NCBI GenBank assembly: GCA_965249745.1
Contig: OZ252252.1
Coordinates: 4,898,001 to 4,962,000 of the forward strand
Length of the DNA: 64,000 bases
Source: JANYHH01 sp965249745
GTDB lineage: Bacteria > Deinococcota > Deinococci > Deinococcales > JAAFIG01
Direction of reading: 5' to 3'
Every line of letters starts with the position of its first letter. Within the stretch, counting starts at the first letter, position 1. The notes below the pieces were generated by a model. The model saw only the letters and a list, made by a program, of their open reading frames with translations. It was not told where the DNA came from and did not search any database. Of this stretch, positions 1-8,037 are shown in pieces. Both the position numbers and the translations under genes were made by a program.

Positions 1-475
1 ACCGTCTCGAGGGTGCGGCGGCACGCCCGCCGTGCCGCCGCTGCCCATTTTAAGCCGACGATGCGCTCGACGGTGGCCAAGTGATTGAAGCGCCAGCGCC
101 GAAAGTTATCCTCGACATCAATCAATTTCTCTGCCAGTTCGTACAGTTTCCGGTACCGCGCCGTGTCACAGTAGACCTCGAACCACGCGAGTTTGACGGC
201 TTTCTGCGCCAGATACGGCTGTGAGAAATCGCGCTCAAGGAGCGGGAATCTCGAGTCCCGCGTGACTGAGAAACCGCGATGTCAGATTGTAAATGTTTGA
301 GGATTACATCGCCGCCTCGAGCCTCGCGTGATGGTCGGGCGCGTCCTTGTACGGACGCATCATAAAGGCGTTTTTATTGCTGAACAGAAACTCGACGAGG
401 CGGTACTGGTAACCCTGAAAACCACTCGCCTACCCTTGCTTGGGTTTTCCCTCCAACCATAGTTGGTGCGTTTGC
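1..475 (-). pseudogene. kynA: Tryptophan 2,3-dioxygenase remnant
   Basis: Read on the minus strand, pieces in different frames match the heme enzyme that opens tryptophan's indole ring (kynurenine pathway). From upstream to downstream: a stub with QTHQLWLE just after the rqcH stop (about 446-478), a missing stretch, then FQGYQYRLVEFLFSNKNA, an in-frame TAA after HARLEAAM, a frameshift after LEIPAP, and a long piece with FSQPYLAQKAVKLAWFEVY and DVEDNFRRWRFNH, then TVERIVGLK. A last frameshift lies at the A-run near position 50, before the family's Gly-rich GSGGTAGVP segment. The order agrees with the family, but an internal deletion, one nonsense codon and two shifts make it non-functional. 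The copy continues past the window edge. Identification rests on remembered family motifs. Confidence 0.8.
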
Positions 476-482
476 TCCTGGG

Positions 483-2084
483 CTAGACTTTCTCGGCGCG
501 TTTGCTGACCCCCCCTGTTTCCGGCACACCGGGTTCCACGACAACCGTCTTCTGATTCGTGAAATAGACCGCGCCCGCCTTCGCCCCCTTGGGTTTCCAG
601 ACGTGCTTTTTCAGCATGTAATCCACGGCGACGCTGGTGCTGCCCCGCGCCTTGCTGTGCCAAGCGGCGACCGCCGCCGCCTCCAAAATATCGGAGAACG
701 GCACTTCCTTGTTCCCCGCCCGCAAGACCGCATGCGATCCGGGGTAGCCCTGGACGTGAAACCAGACATCTAGACTGCTGGCTAACCGGAAGGTCAGGAA
801 GTCGTTCTCCTTGCTATTGCGTCCGACCAGCACGTCGTACCCGCCCCGCGTGCGATAGCGAATCCCGACGGGCGGCGGCGCGACCACCGATTCCGCGCTC
901 CGTTGCAACAGCGCCTCGAGCTGGGTTTCGCCCGCCGTCTCGAGTTCGTGGAGGAACTGTTCGACCTCTGTTTTTTGCACCCGCAATTCCGGTTCGCGCA
1001 CCGCCAGACGCTCGTTGACTTCCTCGCGGCGCTTGGCGCGGCTATACAGGCGATTCGCGTTCTGCGCGGCATCCAAGTCTGGTTCCAGCGGAATATCAAT
1101 TTCACCCTCGCCGTACAGATTCGGCAATTTCACGCTCGAAACGCCGCTTGCCACCTGCGCCCGAAACGCCAGCAGCGCGTCCGCCCACTCGCGCCACTCC
1201 ATGGCGTCCAGCACGGCCTCTTGCGCCCTCGTCACATCCTCCAATTGCTTTTCTAAGAGCTTCAAGCGTTTCTCCAGGGGTTCGCGCAAGGATTTGCGCA
1301 TTGCGACCACGCGGTCATCCCTCGAGCGCCCCTGCGCCTGCTCTGACAGGCTTTCAGAGGCGGACAGGCTTGGGTCACGCACCAAATCCCGAAGCGCTAG
1401 CACCCCGTCCCCTAAACGATCCGCCCTGAACTCGAGTTCGCGGGTCAGCGTCGGTCCCAGCCCATCCACCCGCCCAGCCCATTTGGAGACGGGCAGCCCG
1501 TTCAGTAGACTATGCAATTCCGTATCCGTGGCTGTCCTGGGGTCCAGTTTCTCATAGGGCGGCGGCAGGTGATACTGCCCGCCGGTTCGCACGGTACGGA
1601 AGCGATTGCGGTCCGCCGTGACCTCGCGGGCAGGTGCGGTGATGCGACCCTCGAAGGCCGCCTGACCGTCCCCGTTTCCATTCTCACCCCCCTCGAGCAT
1701 CAGCAGGTTGGCGTTGCGTCCGGTCAGCTCGAACACCAGCCGCGCCGGGGCGGTGGCCACGAAACCCTCGCTGGCGGCGAACGCCAACATCGCCACACGG
1801 TCCAGCTTCCACTGCGAGACAGCGATCAGATTTCCCTTTAAACGCGTTTCCAAGAGCCGCTGAAACGGATTGACCGGCGCGCCCGAGACACGCTCGCGGT
1901 TCAAGTACAACGCGGGCGTCGGCGGGCGATAGGTCAGCACCAGATTAAAAACTTCCCTCGAGGCGGAAATCGTTTCCAGCAACAACGACGCCGTGGTCTC
2001 ATTCGGAAACGCCCAACCCAGATTCCGAGCTGGCAGTTTCGAGTTGAGATCCTCGAGAATTTTAGCGATGAACAGCCCTTCCAT
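483..2084 (-). CDS. rqcH: Rqc2 homolog RqcH (NFACT family)
   Basis: RqcH binds peptidyl-tRNA on stalled 50S subunits and directs C-terminal alanine tailing of the nascent chain for degradation. The 533-aa product has an NFACT-N region, a charged coiled-coil stretch around residues 270-400, and a C-terminal NFACT-R domain (about 425-525) with YDVLVGRNSKEND and WFHVQGYPGSHAV. The Asp-Arg pair in WKLDRV (residues 95-96) corresponds to the DR motif needed for tailing in Bacillus RqcH. Length is close to the usual 560 aa. An AGGAG-type site precedes the ATG. It lies downstream of darA, separated by one copy of the 90-bp dispersed element. Older annotations call the family fibronectin-binding protein A. 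Confidence 0.93.
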   Translation of the reverse strand: MEGLFIAKILEDLNSKLPARNLGWAFPNETTASLLLETISASREVFNLVLTYRPPTPALYLNRERVSGAPVNPFQRLLETRLKGNLIAVSQWKLDRVAMLAFAASEGFVATAPARLVFELTGRNANLLMLEGGENGNGDGQAAFEGRITAPAREVTADRNRFRTVRTGGQYHLPPPYEKLDPRTATDTELHSLLNGLPVSKWAGRVDGLGPTLTRELEFRADRLGDGVLALRDLVRDPSLSASESLSEQAQGRSRDDRVVAMRKSLREPLEKRLKLLEKQLEDVTRAQEAVLDAMEWREWADALLAFRAQVASGVSSVKLPNLYGEGEIDIPLEPDLDAAQNANRLYSRAKRREEVNERLAVREPELRVQKTEVEQFLHELETAGETQLEALLQRSAESVVAPPPVGIRYRTRGGYDVLVGRNSKENDFLTFRLASSLDVWFHVQGYPGSHAVLRAGNKEVPFSDILEAAAVAAWHSKARGSTSVAVDYMLKKHVWKPKGAKAGAVYFTNQKTVVVEPGVPETGGVSKRAEKV

Positions 2085-2110
2085 ACGATTAGCTCCTAGC
2101 TATTCGCTAT

Positions 2111-2200
2111 TGATAACGGCACGATTCGGCTCAGCCACATCTTCGTCATAGACGCACTCTATTGTCTTCAAACGTGAACCTGACGACGCCGAACTCAGTA
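2111..2200. repeat. 90-bp dispersed element, copy A
   Basis: This is one of four intergenic copies in the window. It begins TGATAACGGCACGATTCGGC and ends GCCGAACTCAGTA, with a middle that includes an AGACGCA.TCTATTG-type segment. It fills most of the gap between darA and rqcH. The two ends are imperfect inverted repeats of each other (ACTGA...TTCGGC). Confidence 0.85.
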
Positions 2201-2211
2201 ATAGCTGCCTG

Positions 2212-2541
2212 TCAAACTTTGAAGAATTCTTCTACGCCCACCACGAACGCAACTGCCCCGCCCACGGGAACTTCCATCGGTTGCGCCAGCATCGGCTCGG
2301 GTTGCTCGGCCACGGGAACGGTCGGGGTCACAAAGCGTTTGCGGCTGCGACATTTCTCGGCGACGATCTCCTTGACCCGGCCCACGTTCTCTTCACTGAC
2401 CCCGATCAGCAGCGTGGTGTTGCCCTCACGCAGAAATCCGCCCGTGCTGGCCAGTTTCGTGACCTCGATGCGTTCCGCTCCCAGCGCGCGAATCAGGCCG
2501 TTCGCGTCGGCATCTTGGACAATGGCGATCACCAGTTTCAT
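2212..2541 (-). CDS. darA: Cyclic di-AMP receptor, PII-like (DarA/PstA)
   Basis: The 109-aa protein matches the length and pattern of the PII-like c-di-AMP receptor family (old names YaaQ, DUF970). It starts KLVIAIVQDADANGL, followed by TKLASTGGFLREGNTTLLIGV, which is the signature loop region, and ends with a hydrophobic strand and EEFFKV. Family members form trimers that bind c-di-AMP between subunits; the downstream output is not well defined. No Shine-Dalgarno site is visible. Instead TACACT lies 6 nt upstream of the ATG, so the mRNA is probably leaderless. Its presence implies that c-di-AMP is made in this organism. Confidence 0.92.
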   Translation of the reverse strand: MKLVIAIVQDADANGLIRALGAERIEVTKLASTGGFLREGNTTLLIGVSEENVGRVKEIVAEKCRSRKRFVTPTVPVAEQPEPMLAQPMEVPVGGAVAFVVGVEEFFKV

Positions 2542-2547
2542 GAGCGA

Positions 2548-2553
2548 AGTGTA
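2548..2553 (-). promoter_or_regulatory. Leaderless-type -10 box of darA
   Basis: TGC-TACACT (extended -10) is followed by 6 nt and then the ATG. This spacing puts the transcription start on or next to the start codon. No clear -35 box was found. Confidence 0.6.
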
Positions 2554-2595
2554 GCAGACAGTCAGAAATAGGCTATGAGCGGTTCATCAGACGCC

Positions 2596-4929
2596 TCATC
2601 CCTCGAGTTTCTGTTTGACCAATCCCTGCGCGAGTTGCGGATTGCCCGCGCCACGCGTGCGCTTCATGACTTCACCAACGAAGAACCCGAGCAGTCCAAC
2701 ACGTCCACCCCGGAATGCCTCGAGCTTATCGGGGTTCTCAGCGATAATCGCGTCCACGACCAGCTCGAGGCTGCTGGAATCGGAGATTTGCCGCAAGCCT
2801 TCACGCGCTACGATCTCCAAAGGATCGGTTCCGGTCTCCAAAGCGCGTTCTAGCACATCCTTGGCCATATTGCGCGACAGGCTGCCGTCGGTCACGAGTC
2901 CGACGAGTCTCGCCAGTTGATCTGGTGTGACGCTCGAGCCTGGACGCAACCCGAAACCGATCACGAAGCTGGAAAGTAATGTGATGTCGCCGGGCGCGCC
3001 CTCAAGATAGGTGCGCAGGTCGGCGTCCCGGCTGAGAATCAGGGCTTCGGCTTCGTTAATACCGCGTGACTTTAGGAACTCGAGCGTCGCTTGTTCCTCG
3101 AGCGAGAGCGCGGGCGCAGCGTGCTGCGCCCCTACGGGGTGGGAAACAGTCACGGTTGCAACGCCCGTATTTGGTGATTGCGTAATATTGGAATCCACCT
3201 TGGCTGCCCAAGTATCTTTCAATGTGATGATGCGATTGAACACCAACCTGTCCCGGCTCGAGTCCCGCTGATCCTGCCAGAAGTACCCGCCGCGCTCGAA
3301 CTGGTACCGGGTTTCCTTGGGGTCGTTCAGCACGCTAGGTTCGATCACGCCGCGCACGATTTCTAAACTGTTCGGGTTGACGAAGCTCAGGAAATCCCGC
3401 TCCTCTGCCCCGTCGTCCTCTTCCTCCTCGAGTTCCTTGGCTTCCGCCTCGGGATTGGGCACGCTGAACAGGCGGTCGTAGAGTCGCGCCTCGAAGGGAA
3501 TACTAGCCGTGGCGCTGACCCAGTGGATCACGCCCTTGGCAGTCTCGGACTCGGGCAGGATTTCGCAATGCAACTCCGAAACCTGTCCAGTCGCATCCTG
3601 GAAGACTTCCTGGCATTCGATCACGCCCGCGCCGCGCAGTCGCACCCGGCCGCCCGGCACCAGGCGCTTGAACCCGGCGGGCGGCTCGAGGCTGAAATCG
3701 TCGCGCTCGATCAGGATTTCCTCTGTCAGCGGCACCGCTCGAGTCGCGCGTTCTGGTGGGACGCGTTCACCGCCGGGGAGCGACACGAGACCGTCCGGGG
3801 AGTCCTTGATAACATCGTGCGGGAAGTACGGCATCGTGACTGTCGTGTCCGCCGTCAGATTCGTCAACCGCAGCTTCAGCGGGCGCAAGACCGCCATGAC
3901 CCTGGGCGCGACCGGGTTCAGATCACCCCGAATCGCGTTCTCAAGCATGGCGATGTCCACCGTGCGGTTGGTGCGGGTCACACCGATGCCCGCCGCGAAG
4001 CTTTTCAGCGCCGCCGGGGTCACGCCGCGCCGCCGTTGCGCCGCAATTGTCGGCATTCGCGGGTCGTCCCAACCCTGTACGTGACCGCCGTCCACGAGCT
4101 TGCGGAGCTTGCGCTTGGACACGACCGTGTACTCCAAACTGCGCCGCCCGAACTCGTGCTGATGCGGACGAGACCGCAACGCCTCGTGCGACAGGTTGTC
4201 CAGGAGCCAGTCATAAATCGCGCGGTTGTCCACGAACTCGAGACTGCATAGGCTGTGCGTCACGCCGTTCGTCGCGTCGTTCAGGGCTTGCGCGAAATCG
4301 TAGAGCGGGTAGATGCACCACACGTCGCCCTGACGGTAATGCCTGGCTTTGAGAATCCGGTACAGCCCCGGATCGCGCAGCTTCATATTCGGGCTGCTCA
4401 AGTCAATTTTAGCCCGCAGCAGGTGCGCCCCGTCCGGGAACTCCCCAGCGCGCATTCGGGCAAACAACTCGAGGTTCTCTGAGATGCTGCGGTCTCTAAA
4501 CGGACTGGGTTTCCCTGGTGTATCTACCGTGCCGCGATACGAGGTCATCTCCTCCGGCGAGAGGCTGTCCACGTACGCCAGCCCATTCTGGATGAGTTGC
4601 ACCGCGCACCCGTACATGACCTCGAAATCGTCCGAGGCGTACCGCACCTGGGGGGTCGTCCAGCCCATCCACGCCAGATCGCCAACGTGCGCCTCCACGT
4701 ACTCCAAGCGCTCCGTGAGCGGATTCGTGTCATCCATTCGCAGCACCCACTCGCCGCCAAAGTCCTGCGCCAAGCTGTAATTCAGGAAGCACGCGAAGGT
4801 ATGCCCCAGATGCAGGTAGCCGTTGGGTTCCGGCGGAAAGCGCGTCACGACCCGCGCCACGCGACCCTTTTTAAGATCGTCCTCGATGATATCGGTGATG
4901 AAATTCGGTTGAACCAGACGCGCTGACAT
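2596..4929 (-). CDS. glnS: Glutaminyl-tRNA synthetase with C-terminal GatB/YqeY domain
   Basis: It charges tRNA-Gln directly. The ATG at 4929 (MSARLVQPNF) gives 777 aa and begins where GlnRS proteins normally begin; the open frame runs 84 codons further upstream but only through repeat sequence. The class I signatures are HLGH (residues 40-43) and VVSKRKL (269-275, KMSKS loop). Residues 608-777 form a GatB/YqeY-type helical domain ending LVKQKLEG, a fusion known from Deinococcus GlnRS. The linker just before it holds VGAQHAAPA (about 599-607), encoded by a dispersed hairpin repeat (3112-3136). TACAGT lies 7 nt before the ATG, so the message is probably leaderless. Confidence 0.95.
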   Translation of the reverse strand: MSARLVQPNFITDIIEDDLKKGRVARVVTRFPPEPNGYLHLGHTFACFLNYSLAQDFGGEWVLRMDDTNPLTERLEYVEAHVGDLAWMGWTTPQVRYASDDFEVMYGCAVQLIQNGLAYVDSLSPEEMTSYRGTVDTPGKPSPFRDRSISENLELFARMRAGEFPDGAHLLRAKIDLSSPNMKLRDPGLYRILKARHYRQGDVWCIYPLYDFAQALNDATNGVTHSLCSLEFVDNRAIYDWLLDNLSHEALRSRPHQHEFGRRSLEYTVVSKRKLRKLVDGGHVQGWDDPRMPTIAAQRRRGVTPAALKSFAAGIGVTRTNRTVDIAMLENAIRGDLNPVAPRVMAVLRPLKLRLTNLTADTTVTMPYFPHDVIKDSPDGLVSLPGGERVPPERATRAVPLTEEILIERDDFSLEPPAGFKRLVPGGRVRLRGAGVIECQEVFQDATGQVSELHCEILPESETAKGVIHWVSATASIPFEARLYDRLFSVPNPEAEAKELEEEEDDGAEERDFLSFVNPNSLEIVRGVIEPSVLNDPKETRYQFERGGYFWQDQRDSSRDRLVFNRIITLKDTWAAKVDSNITQSPNTGVATVTVSHPVGAQHAAPALSLEEQATLEFLKSRGINEAEALILSRDADLRTYLEGAPGDITLLSSFVIGFGLRPGSSVTPDQLARLVGLVTDGSLSRNMAKDVLERALETGTDPLEIVAREGLRQISDSSSLELVVDAIIAENPDKLEAFRGGRVGLLGFFVGEVMKRTRGAGNPQLAQGLVKQKLEG
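3112..3136. repeat. GGG-hairpin-CCC/CTACG repeat inside glnS
   Basis: GGGCGCAGC-GT-GCTGCGCCC followed by CTACG forms a perfect stem. It matches the hairpins at 5020, 5083, 15083, 49624, 57046 and 62919 in layout but with a different stem sequence. Here it is translated as part of the linker in front of the YqeY domain. Confidence 0.8.
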
Positions 4930-4936
4930 GCGTCTC

Positions 4937-4942
4937 ACTGTA
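4937..4942 (-). promoter_or_regulatory. Leaderless-type -10 box of glnS
   Basis: TGG-TACAGT is followed by GAGACGC (7 nt) and the ATG. This supports the 4929 start over the longer open frame. Confidence 0.6.
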
Positions 4943-5012
4943 CCAGCGCGTCTCAGGGACAGGCTATACGCCAAAGGGCTGTCAGCCCAAAACGCAGCCC
5001 GCTCGAGACCCA

Positions 5013-5250
5013 CGATTTTCGTAGGGGTTTGCCACAGCAAACCCGGCCACCTTCGAGAAAACCATGTACGTCCCACACATTTCGTACGGGCGAACGGCGG
5101 TTCGCCCGGCCACCAACGCCACCGCTCGAGGCACCATGTTTGGGCTGTCTCGAGCCGAAGGTTAGGGGCAGCTCGCGTCACACCTTGCGTGCAGTCTGCA
5201 CGACGCTCGCCCCCTCACACGCGCGTCTTGCCGAAGGCACACCATCAATA
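5013..5250 (+). repeat. Composite dispersed element, locus 1
   Basis: This fills most of the gap between glnS and the VanW-type gene. It contains two hairpins next to GGCCACC: TAGGGGTTTGCCACAGCAAA at 5022-5041 and GGGCGAACGGCGGTTCGCCC at about 5088-5107. After these come a CCACCAACG...CTCGAG segment, GGGCAGCTCGCGTCAC, and CCCTCACACGCGCGTCTTGC. The same modules recur, in reverse orientation, at 49466-49655 and 56790-57085, and in part at 62903-62985. No gene is visible in it. Confidence 0.75.
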
Positions 5251-5459
5251 CTGGAAGAAGCCAAAGGGCGTTCAGACTCGAGATGGCTTGAGTTTTTCTA
5301 GTCTCGAGCATCATAAAAATCAGTCAATATGAGACTCGAGGAACGCTATCTCTTGCAATCGTTGTCATTCTTTATCCAGCGAACGACCTGCGATTTTTAC
5401 CGCTCTTATTCTGGCGTCACGATTCTGTGATCGAAGGCTGTTACACTATGGGAGAGTTT

Positions 5460-7247
5460 ATGAATCCCCGTCTTCTGTTGCCATTGGCTGGAGTCGCCGC
5501 CCTGGGAGTGGGTTGGGGCGGCTTTGAGCTGTATCACGCGCCGCGCATCTTGCCCGGTGTGGTGGCGGCCGGTGTGCCTGTGGGCGGGTTAACGCCTGCC
5601 GAAGCTGCCGCGCGGCTCAAAGGGCAACCCGTGAAAGTTCCCGTGGTGCGCGTCAAGGCGGGCGACCGGACGCTCAATCTCAACGCCACGGAGCTGGGCT
5701 GGCATCCCGATTTTGCCGCCACTAGCCAGATTGCGTACCAGATCGGGCGCGATGGGAACGTATTGGAAAATTTTGGGCGGCGCTTCACCGGGAACAAGAG
5801 CCTGCCGCTGAGCGTCAAGGTGGACGCCAAGACTTTCCGAAATCGCCTCGAGTCACTGGCGGAACCGTTTCAAATTGTGGCGAAGTCCGCCGCACTCGTG
5901 TTTGCGGATGGCAAGTACCTGATCCGGTCTGATGTGAGTGGTCGTAACCTGGATTTCGCGGCGGCCGTGGGGCAGTTCACCGCCGATCCCAGTCTGACCG
6001 AACTCAACCTGACCGTGACCGATGTCGAAGCCAGCACGAAGAAAGCCGACCTCGAGCCGCTGGCTGCTCAAGCCAACGCTGTGCTGCGTCCGCTGGCATT
6101 GCAGTACACGCCGCTGGGCACGCCGAAAAACTTCACGCGGACGCTCAGCACCAGTGAGGTCGCCAACCTGTTTTTTGTGAAGCGCGACGGGCTGGAGGTG
6201 GACAAGAAAGCCGTCGCCGCTGTCTTGGCTCGAGTTTCCAATGCTTACGACCAGGACGCCGCGAACGCCCGGTACGTGCGCTCCGGCGGTTCGCTCAACA
6301 AGCGCCCCTCGAGAGACGGCTACAAGCTGGACGTGACGAGCGCCCAGAAGCTCTTGGAGGACGAGGTACTGCGCCCCGAGGCGACGGCCGTCGTGCTCCC
6401 CGTGATCGTCTCGAAGCCCAGAATCAGCGATGACGCGCTGCCGCAGATGAAGAACCTGAAACTCCTGGCGACCGGCTACACGCGCTACTACGGCTCCCCT
6501 CGAGCTAGGGTGGCGAACGTCAGCATTGCCGCGTCCAAACTGGACGGGTACGTGGTTCCCGCTGGGCAACAGTTCAGCTTTAACGACGCCGTTGGGGAGA
6601 TCAGCGCCGAAACTGGCTTCGTGGAAGGGCTGGTCATCTCCGCCGGTCGTACCCAGAAGGGTGTCGGCGGTGGTGTCTGCCAGGCGAGTACCACGACCTT
6701 CAACGCGCTTTACAGGGCGGGCTTGCCAGTCGTGGAACGCAATCAGCACTCCTACAAGGTGCATTACTACGACGATGTGGCCGGGCGTGATGCCGCCGTG
6801 TACTACGGCGCGTTGGATCTTCGCATGACCAACAACACGCCCGGCCCGCTGCTGGTCCGGGCCAGCACGAGCGGTTCCACGATGACCGTGCAAGTTTACG
6901 GCGTCTCCGACGGTCGCAAGGTCACGCTGCTGCCACCGCGCACGCTGAGCCGCACGCCCGCCCCACCCGCCCGAACGGTCTTCAACGCCTCACTACCCGC
7001 CGGAGTGCGCACGCAAGTTGACTGGTCCGCCGACGGGTATCTGGTGACTGCGACTCGAGTCGTGACCGATGCCAGCGGCGCGAAGCAGAGCGACACGCTG
7101 ACCACGCGTTACCGCCCGTGGCGCGCGATTTACGAGGTCGGTCCGTCTCGAGCGGTGCGTCCAGCCGTCAAGGTCGCGGCACCGGTCTCCCGTAAGCCTG
7201 CCAGCACGACGCTGGCGGTGCTGCGAACCTCTGCCACGGGTCGCTAA
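5460..7247 (+). CDS. VanW family exported protein
   Basis: The 595-aa protein starts at the ATG at 5460, with GGAGAG just upstream and a TACACT -10 box at 5442. The N-terminus (NPRLLLPLAGVAALGVGWGG) is a signal or anchor helix. Two YoaR-like putative peptidoglycan-binding repeats follow: GVPVGGLTPAEAAARL near residue 40, with a second copy before residue 330. The VanW domain (about 335-480) carries GYTRYYGSPRARVANVSIAA, FSFNDAVGEIS and GVGGGVCQASTTTFNAL. VanW proteins occur next to vancomycin-resistance and wall genes, but their biochemistry is unknown. The TAA overlaps the ATG of the next gene, so the two are translationally coupled. Confidence 0.9.
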   Translation: MNPRLLLPLAGVAALGVGWGGFELYHAPRILPGVVAAGVPVGGLTPAEAAARLKGQPVKVPVVRVKAGDRTLNLNATELGWHPDFAATSQIAYQIGRDGNVLENFGRRFTGNKSLPLSVKVDAKTFRNRLESLAEPFQIVAKSAALVFADGKYLIRSDVSGRNLDFAAAVGQFTADPSLTELNLTVTDVEASTKKADLEPLAAQANAVLRPLALQYTPLGTPKNFTRTLSTSEVANLFFVKRDGLEVDKKAVAAVLARVSNAYDQDAANARYVRSGGSLNKRPSRDGYKLDVTSAQKLLEDEVLRPEATAVVLPVIVSKPRISDDALPQMKNLKLLATGYTRYYGSPRARVANVSIAASKLDGYVVPAGQQFSFNDAVGEISAETGFVEGLVISAGRTQKGVGGGVCQASTTTFNALYRAGLPVVERNQHSYKVHYYDDVAGRDAAVYYGALDLRMTNNTPGPLLVRASTSGSTMTVQVYGVSDGRKVTLLPPRTLSRTPAPPARTVFNASLPAGVRTQVDWSADGYLVTATRVVTDASGAKQSDTLTTRYRPWRAIYEVGPSRAVRPAVKVAAPVSRKPASTTLAVLRTSATGR

Positions 7248-7489
7248 TGGTCTTTGTGTTCGCTTTCGGAGCGCTGATTCTGGCGTTCGTGGCGCTCAGC
7301 TTGTATCAGCGCCACCAGAAGCTGAAGGTCTCGAGCGATGAATCGGACACCTACGCCCTTTCAAACGGCGCGGCCTTCGGAGCCGTGATCGGGCAGGCGC
7401 AGATGAACAAGCTGGGCATCAAAGGCGACGAGATCACCGTGCGCGAGGACCTCGAGCCGGTTAAGTTCAAGTTCGACGACGAGAAATAA
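7247..7489 (+). CDS. Small single-span membrane protein
   Basis: This 80-aa protein has one N-terminal membrane helix (FVFAFGALILAFVALSLYQ) followed by a soluble tail with a possible small fold (GDEITVREDLEPVKFKFDDE). It overlaps the VanW-type gene by one base (TAATG), so it is probably co-translated with it. I recognise no family. The pairing suggests an envelope role, which is inference. Confidence 0.75.
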   Translation: MVFVFAFGALILAFVALSLYQRHQKLKVSSDESDTYALSNGAAFGAVIGQAQMNKLGIKGDEITVREDLEPVKFKFDDEK

Positions 7490-7494
7490 GCGTC

Positions 7495-7989
7495 TTGCCA
7501 CGCCTCGAGACAGAACGGTTGTCGCTACTGCCGATGAGTTTCGCCATGCTCGAGGCGCGGGTTGAATCGGTGGGCCGTCTCGGGGGGTTGTTGGGGTGCG
7601 CCGTGCCCGATTCGTTCCCATTGCCGGACACGTTGAAACTGTTTCAGAGCGCGTCCAGCATGTCCGTGACAGACAAATATAGAGCCGGAGACTGGGGTTC
7701 GTACTTGCTGATTCACGAATTTGTCGTGATCGGACTGGCAGGTTTCAAAGGACCACCTCTGGATCGGGCGGTGGAAATCTTTTACGAACTCGTCCCGGAG
7801 GCTCGAGGGCAGGGCTTGGCGACGGAGGCAGTCCAAATGCTGTGTGACTGGGCGCACGTGAACGATGCCGCTCGAATACTCGCCAAGATCGAGCCTGACA
7901 ATATCTGCTCGAGACGGGTGCTAGAGCGTTGCAGTTTCCAGGAGACACCTCCAGCGAATGGAAGCTACCTTTGGTTCGCGCTCGTCTAG
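7495..7989 (+). CDS. GNAT-family N-acetyltransferase (RimJ/RimL-like)
   Basis: This 164-aa protein begins with a TTG codon at 7495 (PRLETERLSLLPM), the usual N-terminal strand of RimJ/RimL-type acetyltransferases. The acetyl-CoA loop appears as PEARGQGLATEAVQMLCDW (about residues 100-118), followed by IEPDNICSRRVLERCSF, the typical Asn-x-x-Ser motif. The substrate cannot be read from the sequence. It lies 5 nt after the small membrane protein gene and 48 nt before aroC. A weak start context leaves the exact N-terminus open. Confidence 0.85.
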   Translation: MPRLETERLSLLPMSFAMLEARVESVGRLGGLLGCAVPDSFPLPDTLKLFQSASSMSVTDKYRAGDWGSYLLIHEFVVIGLAGFKGPPLDRAVEIFYELVPEARGQGLATEAVQMLCDWAHVNDAARILAKIEPDNICSRRVLERCSFQETPPANGSYLWFALV

Positions 7990-8037
7990 CCTTGCCGGTC
8001 CTCGAGCCTGAAGCCCGCGTGTTAGCCTTGCAGCGCG

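Noticed and set aside
3509..4352. Long plus-strand ORFs opposite glnS
   Set aside because: They are antisense shadows created by GC-rich codon use in a well-supported gene.
4930..5181. N-terminal extension of glnS by 84 codons
   Set aside because: The extension runs through the composite repeat. GlnRS proteins begin near MSARLVQPNF, and a -10 box lies 7 nt before that ATG.
5853..6893. A 346-codon minus-strand ORF opposite the VanW-type gene
   Set aside because: The sense frame has a signal peptide and complete VanW motifs, while the antisense frame has no recognisable domain.
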